Shown piece by piece: positions 35,490 to 45,728 of a DNA stretch of 64,000 bases. Made by a program: the position numbers and the translations under genes. Origin of the DNA: AWTP1-13 sp963797005 (GTDB lineage: Bacteria > Pseudomonadota > Alphaproteobacteria > Rhizobiales > Hyphomicrobiaceae); assembly GCA_963797005.1 (NCBI GenBank), contig CAWCOF010000004.1:62001-126000 (forward strand), given 5' to 3'. A model generated the notes under the pieces. It did no database searches. It worked only from the letters and a program-made list of their open reading frames with translations, and was not told the origin of the DNA. Positions within the stretch are counted from its first letter, which is position 1; each line of letters starts with the position of its first letter.

Positions 35490-36657
35490 TAGTACCGGAG
35501 TTACAATTCGCTGATACGGCGTCCTTTGACGCGGCGCTGGTGAACCTTGCATTTGGTCCATGCGAACGGCTCGGCGTCCTCGTTGTAGGTTTCGATGAAG
35601 GCATCGATGTGCTCCCTGAGCTGCTCGACGGAGGTGAAGGAGGCGCCCGTCAGCGACTGGCCCTGCAGGATCGAGAACCAGCCCTCGACTTGATTTAGCC
35701 AGGACGCCCGTGTCGGAGTGTAGTGGAATGTCACTTTGGGATGGCGCGCGAGCCATTCTTCATTCTTCTTGTGCGTATTGAGATTGTCGAGGATGACCTC
35801 GAGCCGACGGCGGGGATAGGCCGCGACGACCTCGTCGATGAAGTCGAGGAACTCCTTGCGACGCCGGCGCTTCTTATGGGCGGCTTTGATCTTGCCGGTC
35901 GCGACATTGAAAGCGGCGAACAGGGTCGACGTGCCGTGCCGCTTGTAGTCGTGGCTGTGTCCGGTCAGCGAACGTCCGTTCGGCAGCTTCAGATAGCCTT
36001 GCGCGCGTTCGAGCGCCTGGATTGACGGCTTCTCATCGACACAGATGACGAGAGCATTCTTGGGTGGCGCCATATAAAGACCGACCACCTCGGCAGCCTT
36101 GGTGGCAAAATCGGGATCATTGCTCTCGCACCAGCTCTTGCGACCGGTCAGATCGATCTTTTGCCTGCGCAGGAAGCGCCGCACGTAGTTCACATCGACA
36201 TCACCCAAGGCCTCCGCGATCAGCTTGCAGGTCCAGCGCGCCCGACCCTTCGGCACCGGTTGATCGAGCACCGCCAGGATGCGCTTGTTGGTTGCCTCCG
36301 TGTAGATCGGCTTGGCGCCAGGCCGAGGCTTGTCCTTGAGGCCGTCGATGCCCGATGCCGCAAACCGCGTGCGCCAGACGCTCACCACTCCCGTCATGAC
36401 CCGACCTTGCGCGCGATCGCCGCGAGGCCAGCCATCCGCGGCCAGCAGAACAATACGGGCACGGCGCACCATGCGCTGCTCCGTGGTTGATGCTCGCAGC
36501 AAGCTTCGTGTTCATGCGAGTCTTCGGTCGAGCAGCATCACAGTTGCTTTGGGAATCATGCGCGTGTTGAAGCACGTCAGCCACCCGGAAAAGACAGGCG
36601 GCACGAATGCACGGCTACCGTTCCAGAATTATCAGCCTTCTTCGACGGCGGGTACTA
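35490..36657 (-). mobile_element. IS630-family insertion sequence, with TA target duplication
   Basis: The element of 1,164 bases lies between two TA dinucleotides (35490-35491 and 36656-36657), each inside CTAG. The ends read GTACCGGAGTT and, on the other strand, GTACCCGCCGT, with a second shared block GCTGATA about 20 bases in. This matches the CTAG/TA target preference of the IS630 group. It carries one transposase gene on the minus strand and interrupts the restriction-modification gene. Confidence 0.85.
35501..36502 (-). CDS. IS630-family DDE transposase
   Basis: A 333-residue transposase with an N-terminal HTH (VVSVWRTRFAASGIDGL) and a DDE catalytic domain. The Asp residues lie in LVICVDEKPSIQALER and EVILDNLNTHKKNE, and the Glu in PTRASWLNQVEGWFSILQ. 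The codons at about 36380-36420 (ADGWPRGDRAQGRVMTG) look out of frame compared with the expected helix (a nearby frame reads GLAAIARKVG). This suggests one extra and one missing base that cancel. The protein may still be made in full. Confidence 0.88.
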   Translation of the reverse strand: MLRASTTEQRMVRRARIVLLAADGWPRGDRAQGRVMTGVVSVWRTRFAASGIDGLKDKPRPGAKPIYTEATNKRILAVLDQPVPKGRARWTCKLIAEALGDVDVNYVRRFLRRQKIDLTGRKSWCESNDPDFATKAAEVVGLYMAPPKNALVICVDEKPSIQALERAQGYLKLPNGRSLTGHSHDYKRHGTSTLFAAFNVATGKIKAAHKKRRRRKEFLDFIDEVVAAYPRRRLEVILDNLNTHKKNEEWLARHPKVTFHYTPTRASWLNQVEGWFSILQGQSLTGASFTSVEQLREHIDAFIETYNEDAEPFAWTKCKVHQRRVKGRRISEL

Positions 36658-39600
36658 GCCGACCTTGCGAAGCTATCGCGTAGCGCAATTGAGCTGGTCG
36701 GCGAAAGCACGCTGGCGCATCTGGCCACCCGCCCAGACTTTGCCGTCACGGTCCGTCAGGCCTCATCGGCTTCATCGAGGTCAAGGCGCCCGGCAAGGGC
36801 GCCGACCCGCGCAGGTTCAGCGACGCGCACGACAAGGAGCAGTGGGACAAGCTCAAGTCGCTGCCGAACCTGATCTACACCGACGGCAACGCTTTCAGCC
36901 TGTGGCGGGACGGCAGAGCTGCAGGGCTCGATGGTCGTGCGCTCGACGGCGACATCGAGACCTCGGGCGCGAAGCTGGCGGCACCGCCCGCACTGCTGGC
37001 GCTGTTCTCCAGACTTCTTCGGCTGGCAGCCGATCCCGCCGAGGAACGCCAAGCAACTCGCGGCAGATCAGCCGCGCGCCTCTGCCGCTTGCTGCGCGAC
37101 GAGGTGGTCGAGCAGATGGCGCGAAAACAGCCCGGCGCTTGACGGCGCTGGCTGGCGGACTGGCGCAAGCTGCTGTTCCCCGATGCCGAGCGATGCGCAG
37201 TTCGCCGACGGCTATGCGCAGGCGGTCACCTTCGGGCTGCTGGTGGCGCGCGCGCGCGACATCGATCCTCGCCGAAGGGCTCGACGCACGCCGCGCAAGG
37301 AGCTGCGCAAGATCGAACTCGCTGATCGGCACGGCGCTGCGGCTGCTGACCGACGATCCGCAATATCAAGGATGCCCTGCAAGACCTCGCTCGGCACGCT
37401 GACGCGCGTGCTCGACGTCGTGGACTGGCACGACCATCAGCAAGGGCAACGCGGAGGCGTGGCTCTACTTCTACGAGGATTTCCTCGAGGTCTACGACAA
37501 CGCGCTGCGCAAGAGGACCGGCTCCTACTACACGCCGCCGGAGGTGGTGGCGGCGATGGTGCGGCTGGTCGACGAGGCGCTGCGCGGCCCGAGCTGTTCG
37601 ACCGGCGCGAGGGGCTGGCCGCGCCGACGGTGACGATCTGCCGATCCCGCGGTCGGCACCGGCACCTTCCTGCTGGGCGTGCTCCGGCGCATCGCCGACG
37701 ACGGTCGAGGCCGACCAGGGCGAAGGCGCGGTGCGCGGCGGCCATCGCGGCGGCGGCGGAGCGCATCATCGGCTTCGAGCTGCAGTTCGGGCCGTTCGCG
37801 GTCGCGCAGCTTCGCCTGATCGCCGAAATGCAGAGCGCTGATCGGCAACGGCAGCCGCAGGACCGTAGCCTCGCCGAATGCTCTACGTCACCGACACGCT
37901 CGGCAATCCGTTACGTCGAGCGAGGACGCAGTTCTCCGAGATGGTCACGAGCCGATGGCGAGTCGCGGAAGCGAGGCCAACGGGATCAAGACGTGAGGTG
38001 CCCATCACGGTCGTGATCGGCAATCCGCCGTACAAGGAGAAGGCAGAAGGGCGGGGCGGCTGGATCGAGCGGGAAGCAACGTCGCGGATCAGACCGAGCG
38101 CAGATGCAGCGCGGATCACCGCGGCGATGGATCGCTGGATGCCCCCAGCAGCCTGGGGCGTCGGCGCTCACGCCAAGCACCTCAAGAACCTTTACGTCTA
38201 CTTCTGGCGCTGGGCGACGTTGAAGGTCTTCGGCTCGGGTTGGAAGGCAGCCACGGGCTTTGACGAAGCGGATCGCTCCGGCATTGTCTGCTTCATCACG
38301 GTCGCCGGATTCCTCAACGGCCCCGGCTTCCAGAAGATGCGCGAGGATCTGCGGCGCGACTGCGCGGCGATCTGGGTGATCGACTGCTCGCCGGAAGGCC
38401 ACCAGCCGGAGGTCAACACGCGCATGTTCGAGGGCGTGCAGCAGCCGGTGTGCATCGTGCTCGCCGCCCGCACGCCGAACAAGGACCGCGACCAGCCTGC
38501 GCGGCTGAAGTTCATGGCGCTGCCCGAGGGGCATCGCAAGGAGGTCAAGTTTGCGGCACTGGCCAAGCTGTCGCTGAGGGACCGCAAGTGGGTCGACGGG
38601 CCGACCGGCTGGCGGGACCCGCTGTTGCCCGAGCAGGAAGGGGCTTGGCCCAGCTTTCCCGCGCTGGACGATATGTTCGTCTACAACGGTTCGGGCGTGA
38701 TGCCAGGCCGTGTGTGGGTGATCGCGCCTGATCCAAGTTCCCTGTCCGCACGGTGGGAAAAGCTTGTCCAAGAGAGGGACGCGGATAAGAAGGAGGCGAT
38801 GTTTCACCCGCACTTGCGCGGTGGCGAGCCAGGCGACAAGCACATCCGCAAATCGGTCGCGCGTCCGCTGTCAGGACATCCAACTGGAACGCAAGCGATC
38901 ATTCAGGAGACGCGATCCGCTACCGCGCCGGTTCGCTACGCCTTCCGAACTCTCGATCGCCAATGGATCATCCCGGACGCGCGGGTGATCAACCAACCCA
39001 ACCCGACGCTGTGGGATAGCCATTCGGACAAGCAGGTCTATGTGACAGCACTTGAGGCGCACTCACCCTCATCGGGTCCAGCCATCTCATTTGCTGGTCT
39101 CATTCCCGATCTCCATCACTACAAAGGCAACTTTGGAGGCCGAGCCTTTCCGCTCTGGCGCAACGCCGAAACTACCGTTCCCAACGTCAACCCGGCTCTC
39201 CTAACCTATCTCGCGAAAGCCTACGGCACCCGCGTCGCCCCCGAAGACGTGATGGCCTACCTCGCCGCCGTCATGGCGCATCCGGCCTTCACCGCGCGGT
39301 TCCAGAAAGACCTGGTGCGCCCCGGCCTGCGCGTGCCCCTCACCGCCGATGCCAGCATGTTCGCCAAGGCCGTCGCGCTGGGCCGCGAGGTGGTGTGGCT
39401 GCACACCTACGGCGAGCGCTTCGCCGATCCGAAGGCGAGCCGGCCAGCAAGCGCGCCGCGGCTGCTCAATGGCCAGAAGCCGACCATCCCCACGGGCGGC
39501 ACCATACCCGGTGCGCCCGAACCGCTGCCCGACGACATGCACTACGATGCCGCCAAGTGCCGCCTGCACATCGGCAAGGGCTACGTCGACAACGTGGCGC

Positions 39601-40011
39601 CCGAGGTGTGGGCCTACGAGGTCTCGGGCATGAACGTGCTGCGCCAGTGGTTCAGCTACCGCAAGCGCGATCGCTCCCGCCCCATCATCGGCGACCGCCG
39701 CCCGCCCTCGCCGCTGGGCGACATCCAGCCCGACCACTGGCCGCACGAGTACACCACCGATCTCATGGACCTGCTCAACGTGCTCGGCCGCCTCGTGCTG
39801 CTGGAGCCACGCCAGGCTGCGCTGCTCGACGAGATTGTGGCCGGGCGGCTTCTCGACCGCGCGACTTTGATCGCCGCCGGCGCACTGGCGGGTGCGCAGA
39901 TCGGCAACGGGAATTGATCGAGCCGGCGTGGGGAAAACCCTCCCGAGGTATCGTGCCGGCCAGCCGAATCAACCATCATTCCCCTGATTCGCAGTCTCGT
40001 GCGGGGAATGC

Positions 40012-40296
40012 ATGGCCGACTCAGACCAGTTCGACACGATTTTGGACCGCAACCAGCTCGACATGTTCGGTGCGCCGCCGGCCCAAAACTATGACCCCGA
40101 CCCCGCCAATGTGCGCGCCGAGTTGCACGACCTGCTCGAACAGGCGCGTGCCGCGAAGGCGCTGCCCTGGCCGCCGGCGCGGGCCGCTTTGCTCCGCACC
40201 ATCTTCCCCCAGATGGCCAACTGGCTGCCCGAGGACGAGGCAAAGCAGTTGCGCTTCGACTTCGAGACAGAGCTGAAGCGGCTCAAGGCTGCGTGA
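40012..40296 (+). CDS. Small protein downstream of the restriction-modification gene
   Basis: This 94-residue acidic, helical protein shows DRNQLDMFGAPPAQNYDPDP and then PWPPARAALLRTIFPQMANW. GCGGGGA lies four to five bases before ATG 40012. I do not know a function. It follows the methyltransferase gene by 95 bases and so may be a companion of that system. It ends 98 bases before recJ. Confidence 0.6.
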   Translation: MADSDQFDTILDRNQLDMFGAPPAQNYDPDPANVRAELHDLLEQARAAKALPWPPARAALLRTIFPQMANWLPEDEAKQLRFDFETELKRLKAA

Positions 40297-40393
40297 GTCG
40301 CGCTGCACGAAGCTGTGGAGCGACAGCGCCGAATCGGTGCTTCTCCTGCCTCTGCTGGCCTAGAATGGAAGCCGGCACTGACAAGGCGGAGCG

Positions 40394-42233
40394 ATGGGGG
40401 CGGTACGCAAGCTCATTCCGGCGGAGGCCGAGCGCCCGCACGAGGGCTACCTCGGCGTGACGGCGTCCGCGCGCGGCCTTGCCTGGCGCGAGCGGCTCGA
40501 TGCGTCGGGCGCCCAGGCCGCCATCGCCATCAGCCAGCGCCATAACCTGCCCGAGCTGTTGGGACGCGTGCTCGCTGCGCGCGGCGTGGATCTGGCCGAC
40601 GTGCCAATCTTCCTCGACCCGACCATCAAGGCGCTGATGCCCGATCCCAGCAGCTTGCGCGACATGGACAAGGGGGCGGCGCGCCTCGCCGAGGCGATCG
40701 AGCGCAAAGAGTCCATTGCCGTCTTCGGCGACTACGACGTGGACGGCGCCTGCTCCGCGGCCCTCATGCATCGGTTCCTGGCGGCGCACGGCATCGCCGC
40801 CCGCATCTACATCCCCGACCGCATGACGGAGGGCTATGGTCCGAGCCGCGACGCCATCGAAGGCCTCGCCCGTGACGGCGCCCGCCTGATCGTCGCGGTC
40901 GATTGCGGCACGACGAGCCTCGAGCCGCTTGCGGCCGCGCGACCGCTGGGGGCGGATGTCATCGTCGTCGACCACCACCAGGCCGACGAGCGCCTGCCCG
41001 ACGTTGCCGCCGTCATCAACCCGAACCGCCAGGACGATCTCTCCGGCCTCGGCGCCTTGTGCGCGGCTGGCCTGACCTTCATGTTCCTGGTCGCCACCTT
41101 GCGCGAGCTGAAGCGGCGCGGCGCCTACGAGGCGGGCCGCACACCGCCCGACCTGCTGGCGCTGCTCGACCTGGTGGCGCTCGCCACGGTTTGCGACGTG
41201 GTGCCGCTCAAGGGCCTCAACCGCGCGTATGTGGCCAAGGGCCTCGGCGTCATGCGCCTGCGCCGCAACCCGGGGCTCAAGGCGCTCGCCGACGCGGCCG
41301 GCCTTGCCGTGCCGCCGACGCCCTATCACCTGGGCTTCGTGCTGGGCCCGCGCATCAACGCCGGCGGCCGCATCGGCGACTGCGGGCTCGGCGCGCGGCT
41401 CTTGAGCTGCGACGACGAGATGGAGGCCGCGCGCATTGCCACCCTGCTCGACAAGCTCAACCGCGAGCGCAAGGCGATCGAGGCGCGCATGCTGGAGGAG
41501 GCTATCGCCAATGCCGAGCGGCTGATCGAGGCGGATCACGACCTGCCGCTGCTGCTCGTCTCCGGCCAGGACTGGCACAAGGGCGTCGTCGGCCTCGTCG
41601 CCAGCCGGCTCACGGACCGGTTCCAGCGCCCGACCTGCGCCATCGCCTGGGAGGAGAACGGTGACGGCACCGGCTCGCTGAGATCCATCGACGGCGTCGA
41701 CATCGGCGAGGCCGTGCGGGCGGCGGTGGCGGCAGGCCACCTCAAGAAAGGCGGCGGCCACGCCATGGCGGCAGGGCTTACCGTGGAGCGGGCCAGGCTC
41801 GCAGGCCTGCAGGACTTTCTACGCGCGCGGCTCGGCATCAGCGCCGGCGGCGCCCGGTCGGCGATCGCGCTCGACATCGACGGCGCGCTCACGCCCGGCA
41901 AGCGTCAACGACGAACTGATCGCGCTGATCGAGCGGGCGGGGCCCTACGGGCAGGGCAACCCGCAGCCGCGCTTCGTCTTCCCCGCACACCGCGTCAAGT
42001 TCGCCAAGCTGGTGGGCGAGAACCACGTACGCTGCACGCTGGAAGCCGGCGACGGCACGCGCCTCGACGCGGTGGCCTTCCGCTCCGCCGACCGGCCGGT
42101 CGGCGCGGCGCTGCTGGGCTCCGGCGGGCTGCCCCTCCACATCGCCGGGCACCTGCGGCGCGACACCTGGAACGGGCGCAACCGCTGCGAGCTCATGATC
42201 GAGGACGTCGCCGACCCCCGCCGGCAGGGGTGA
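40394..42233 (+). CDS. recJ: Single-stranded-DNA exonuclease RecJ, apparent +1 frameshift
   Basis: RecJ degrades single-stranded DNA 5' to 3' in recombination and mismatch repair. The DHH phosphoesterase motifs are AVFGDYDVDGACSAALMH, VDCGT and VVDHHQADE, and KKGGGHAMAAGLTVER is the DHHA1 motif. The frame changes at about 41896-41898, and removing one G gives LTPASVNDELIALIERAGPY and the OB-fold end. The stop is at 42233, with a total of about 612 residues. GGCGGAGCG precedes the start. It would normally follow glpX. Confidence 0.9.
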
Positions 42234-42473
42234 GCGTCACACCGCCGCCCTCACTGCTCGCGCCGCCGCGCCTTGCCACCAGGCCTGACTGAGGCAGGTT
42301 GCGCCGACGCTCCCGGGCTGACCGACGCGGGCTGCACCTGCGCAACACATCCAGCGCGGGCGCCGGCGGCGTCCGCGGCCCGCGCGGCGCTTGCTTGCCT
42401 CCCCAGCGAAAGCCCCCTATATCGGGCCGGCGCTCCGGGCCAGGGTTGGCGCTGCCGCAAAGCCGGCCCGTCC

Positions 42474-42548
42474 GCTCCCTTCGTCTATCGGTTAGGACGT
42501 CAGATTTTCAATCTGAAAAGACGGGTTCGACTCCCGTAGGGAGCGCCA
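42474..42548 (+). tRNA. tRNA-Glu (TTC)
   Basis: Acceptor GCTCCCT pairs with AGGGAGC. The anticodon stem TCAGA/TCTGA encloses the loop TTTTCAA with anticodon TTC. The T-arm ACGGGTTCGACTCCCGT is regular and CCA is encoded. It is followed by DNA with an AlpA-like gene, as at tRNA-linked integration sites. Confidence 0.95.
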
Positions 42549-42921
42549 ATAAAATCAGATATTTAGCGAGCATGGTAGGGGTCCGATAGGCTGTAGGGTT
42601 CGCGTAGGGTTCCATTTTCGGCGAACCCTAACCCGTTTCCAAACAAGCCCGGACAAGAGCACGCCTGCGCCCGTCGACGCAAGCGACCACGCACACCAAC
42701 AAACTGACGCGCACTTATCACCGCCTGACTTTTTCGGTGGACAATGGAGGCATGTCGAATGCCGTCCACAACCTCGCCCGTGCCGGGCTGAACCAAGACT
42801 GTCTCGCCCCGTCCCACGACGGAGCAAAGAATAGTCCACTACACGCTAGCGTCGTTTGTTCGCATCCGTTTCGTCTTCGTTCACGCCCCTTCGTCGGCAT
42901 GTCAGGTGCGAGGGGGTGCAC
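42549..42921. other. Region downstream of tRNA-Glu with an inverted repeat
   Basis: No gene is supported before 42922. An inverted repeat TAGGGTTCGC / GCGAACCCTA has arms at 42594-42603 and 42621-42630. It could end the tRNA transcript or belong to an old att region. No direct copy of the tRNA 3' end is seen nearby. Confidence 0.4.
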
Positions 42922-43131
42922 ATGACGAAGCCGACGCGAGATCATCATTGGACGACGGACGAATGTGCCGCCTGCCTCGGCGTGAGTGCCGAATGGCTTG
43001 AGCACGCTCGTTGTCGTGGAAATGGTCCGCCCTTCTACAAAATCGGTCGGCTGGTTCGGTATATCCCCGACAAGGTGGACGAGTGGGCGGCATCACGGCT
43101 CGTAAACTCCACGAGTGAGGCATCGCAGTAG
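42922..43131 (+). CDS. AlpA/excisionase-type helix-turn-helix protein
   Basis: A 69-residue protein with the MerR-like HTH_17 pattern: WTTDECAACLGVSAEWLEHA, then GPPFYKIGRLVRYIPDKVDEW. Such proteins act as excisionases or activators of integrase genes in integrative elements. No integrase is found beside it, so this is likely a remnant. ATG 42922 follows GAGGGGG. Confidence 0.75.
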   Translation: MTKPTRDHHWTTDECAACLGVSAEWLEHARCRGNGPPFYKIGRLVRYIPDKVDEWAASRLVNSTSEASQ

Positions 43132-43773
43132 ACGATGCTTCGCGACGTTGCCCCAGTCGAGACACCGTCGGTCGTTGATGCGGCGACTACTCCTGCGTCA
43201 CGCCCACGGCAATGTCGCACCAAGCAGGTCGCACAGACTGCCCCACACGTCCAAGCCGGTCAGCGCCTCAAAGGCTGTGGATCGGCGTCCTGGCCTGACC
43301 CCTCTGGGTTGAAATAGTTCAATGACTTATCACGCCGATCGGCGTCCAATGCGGACGCCGTTTCACACTCTGCTTCGCGTCATCTCGGACCGTGAGGCCA
43401 GCGCAAGAGCCGACCGGCCACCTTCGGTACACCGCAGTACCGATGGCGCGCCTGCGGACGACCAATTCGCGACGACCCACAACCTCCGTTGGCGGTTGCC
43501 AGCAGGCGGCGTAACCGTCTGAAATACTATGGAAGGATTCACTGTCTACCCGTCAGTGCGTGAGGGCGCGGACGATCTCGTCTACCGATTGTATGAGATG
43601 GGCGCGACCTTCAGCATCCCGGATCATCGTGCAACCCAACGGCAGCATCGAGTGCGCGATAATGCTGGGGGGTTCGCAGCGATCAGCTCCGCTTCAACCG
43701 GAAAGCGAGAACGTGCTGGTACATTTGTACCAGCCAAACCACGTGCAAGTTCACCGAAAACCATTGAATTGGA
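43132..43773. other. Gene-poor stretch between the AlpA-like gene and tRNA-Thr
   Basis: About 640 bases show no convincing gene on either strand. Short open frames here lack recognisable domains and good ribosome sites. A small palindrome GGCGTCC / GGACGCC lies at about 43342-43360. Composition differs from the adjacent core genes, which fits decayed mobile DNA. Confidence 0.4.
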
Positions 43774-43848
43774 TGGTGCCGCAGGAGGGAATTGAACCCC
43801 CGACCCACGCATTACGAATGCGTTGCTCTACCCCTGAGCTACTGCGGC
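43774..43848 (-). tRNA. tRNA-Thr (CGT)
   Basis: On the minus strand the acceptor GCCGCAG pairs perfectly with CTGCGGC. The D-arm is AGCTCAGGGGTAGAGC, the anticodon loop TTCGTAA with anticodon CGT, and the T-loop TTCAATT. CCA is encoded. Confidence 0.95.
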
Positions 43849-44225
43849 TGACCATGAGGCCGTCGGCGCGGAGGCCGAGGGCCGGAAGGCGCAGGCTCGG
43901 AAGCCGAAAGGGCGACACGGGCCGGCGCGTCGGGGTGCCCCCGAATAGCGGCTGCGGGCGGGGATGGCAAGATCGGCCCCGTGCCGCAGCGTCTGCCGCC
44001 GTACCCGCGGCAGGCGAGCGGTTCGCGGGCCCGTGACGCGCCGGGCCTGGTCTGGGGCGTCAGCCAGTCGAGGCGTCATGGCTTCAAGGCGCTGTGGCGG
44101 ACGTGGCCGCCGCGTGCACCGGCGTGCGGTGTGGACCCAATCGAGACGGCTTCTCGACGTCGGGGTGTGCCCGCGCGACGGAGCGCAGAGACACAGCATT
44201 CGGGACTTCAGCGCGTCGAGGTGCC
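43849..44225. other. Intergenic region beside tRNA-Thr
   Basis: No gene is supported in these 377 bases. The promoter of tRNA-Thr should be at the left end. Near the right end the motif CTTCAGCGCGTCGAGG, which is also the end of the next gene, is repeated once, so the 3' end of that gene was partly duplicated. Confidence 0.4.
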
Positions 44226-45323
44226 TCAGGGCTTCAGCGCGTCGAGGCACATCTGCGCGCGCTCCATGCCGAGGTTGAGCGCCTTGGTGTAGAGGTCGCG
44301 CGCCTTGACGGCGTCGGCATCGCGCGAGCGCGTGCCCCAGGCGGCGAGCTTGTTGGGATCGTAGGTCTCGGCCAGCGCGAAGGTCAGATGGCCGCCGGGG
44401 GCGCCCCCTTCCGCGGCGACCAGCATCTCGCGTGCACCCGTCACGTCGCCGGTTTCCGCGCGCTTCATGGCCCGCGTGATGATCGCCTCGACCTGCGCCT
44501 GCGTGTCCTCCACCTTGGTCGGTGCCGGCGCTGCGGCGGGCGGAGGCGTGGGCGCGGCTGCCGGCTGCGACACCGGGACCGGCACGGTGGTGCGGACCGG
44601 CGCCGGCGGCTCGGGCTTGCGGACTTCGATGCTGCGGCGCGGCTCGACATTGCCCCGCGACTCGACGCTTCCGGTCACGTACTGCGAGGCGGTGGCGTCC
44701 GCGGTGCGCGACTTGGCTCTCGCCACCACTTTCTCCTCGGCCGGGAGCACGAGCGCGGAGGCGGTGCTCGTCGCCCCACCCTTGGGCGGCTTCGTCCTTT
44801 GCGGCCCGATCCAGCCGCTCAGCCACAGGACGGCCGGCACGACAACCAGCAGCCCGGCGAACAGGCCGAGCAAGGTCGCGCCCAGCTGCTGGCGGAACCA
44901 GCGGTCATCGTCATAGGAGCCGGGCTGCCGCCAGGTCGACGGGATCGGCATCGGCTCATCGTCCACCGGCAGCTCGGGCTCGGGGGGAGGCAGGATGTGC
45001 GTGTGCCTGCCGTCCGGCGGCCGGCTCTGGGGCGGCCCGTAGGCGAGCGCGGACAGGCCGTCCTTGAATACGGGCGCGAGCGAGCGCTGGCCCGATGCGG
45101 CCGATACAAGTTGGGCGAGCGAGGCAAGCTCGGAGCCCGTCGGCACGCCGAGCGGGAAGCCCTTGCCGCCCTGGCTCTGGGCGATCGACGCCGCCAGCAA
45201 CCGCGCAAGCTCCTGCGTCAACTGATTGGGTGCGTCGTGCATGTCTCCGGGGCTGGCGGCGTTCGGCTCGTCAGGCTCGTTGGCGAACCTGTCGTCCCTG
45301 CCCGAAGACCCGTCTCTTACCAT
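44226..45323 (-). CDS. Membrane protein with Pro/Ala linker and TPR/Sel1-like C-terminus
   Basis: A 365-residue protein with a disordered cytosolic N-terminal half. One transmembrane helix (LLGLFAGLLVVVPAVLWLSG) is at about residues 150-170. A Pro/Ala-rich spacer follows, then a C-terminal helical region ending AVKARDLYTKALNLGMERAQ, similar to one Sel1-like repeat. This is a type II, periplasm-facing layout. Related rhizobial proteins are known only as hypothetical. GAGGGGCGG precedes the start. Confidence 0.7.
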   Translation of the reverse strand: MVRDGSSGRDDRFANEPDEPNAASPGDMHDAPNQLTQELARLLAASIAQSQGGKGFPLGVPTGSELASLAQLVSAASGQRSLAPVFKDGLSALAYGPPQSRPPDGRHTHILPPPEPELPVDDEPMPIPSTWRQPGSYDDDRWFRQQLGATLLGLFAGLLVVVPAVLWLSGWIGPQRTKPPKGGATSTASALVLPAEEKVVARAKSRTADATASQYVTGSVESRGNVEPRRSIEVRKPEPPAPVRTTVPVPVSQPAAAPTPPPAAAPAPTKVEDTQAQVEAIITRAMKRAETGDVTGAREMLVAAEGGAPGGHLTFALAETYDPNKLAAWGTRSRDADAVKARDLYTKALNLGMERAQMCLDALKP

Positions 45324-45728
45324 GGCCGCCCCTCAACGCTGCTCACGCTACAACAAAAAGAAACCGCGAGGCTGTACACCACGTGCCTCTCTTCGTCCAC
45401 GAGGTCGCCTTCGGCCGAGGCCCGCCGCGACGCGGCTTGCCGGCCGAGCCTCAACACGTGCGGCGCACATCCCGCAATGCTCGTGCGCCCCGTCTGTTGA
45501 GGCCGCTCGCGCTCAACGGCGCGGCGCTCCCCCGAGCAAGCTCGTTCGGGCAGCCCGTCCCGTCAATAGCAAAAGGCCGCGTCTTGTCCCTCGCGACCCG
45601 AGAACGAACGTCGACAAGTTGAAAATAGCGCCAATTATGGCAGTTCTGGTGACAGGCGCGCCCGCACCGGGCAAAAAACATCGGGGTGTGGGCGACAAAC
45701 GGGATCTGGTCGGCCAGGTCGGGCACGC
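45324..45728. other. Divergent intergenic region before the MOSC gene
   Basis: Both neighbouring genes are transcribed away from these 405 bases. No gene, tRNA or strong repeat is seen. A short hairpin-like CGAGCAAGCTCG occurs at about 45532-45543. Confidence 0.35.

Larger units (their letters stand above)
35358..39917 (+). pseudogene. Type ISP-like restriction-modification gene, split by IS630 and with many apparent frameshifts
   Basis: The N-terminus (MGKDGLAAAVSKFGAAAKKK) begins at 35358, and IS630 sits at 35490-36657. With the IS and one TA removed, the frame runs on as EALVKDLADLAKLSRSAIEL. Then come a PD-(D/E)xK-like piece (RPDFAVTVR, IGFIEVKAPGKG), the SAM motif ADPAVGTGTFLLGVLRR, the N6-adenine motif IGNPPYKEKA near 38010 and a long C-terminal target-recognition part ending at 39917. 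Between 36760 and 38010 about twenty single extra bases break the frame, while the last 1.9 kb is clean. This resembles one-polypeptide nuclease/methyltransferases of about 1,100 residues. The insertion alone should inactivate it. Confidence 0.75.

Noticed and set aside
42594..42630. att site of an integrative element at tRNA-Glu
   Set aside because: The inverted repeat does not copy the tRNA 3' end, and no direct repeat of the tRNA is found in the window.
43322..43795. Small open frames between the AlpA-like gene and tRNA-Thr
   Set aside because: They overlap each other, lack ribosome sites and domains, and one runs into the tRNA gene.
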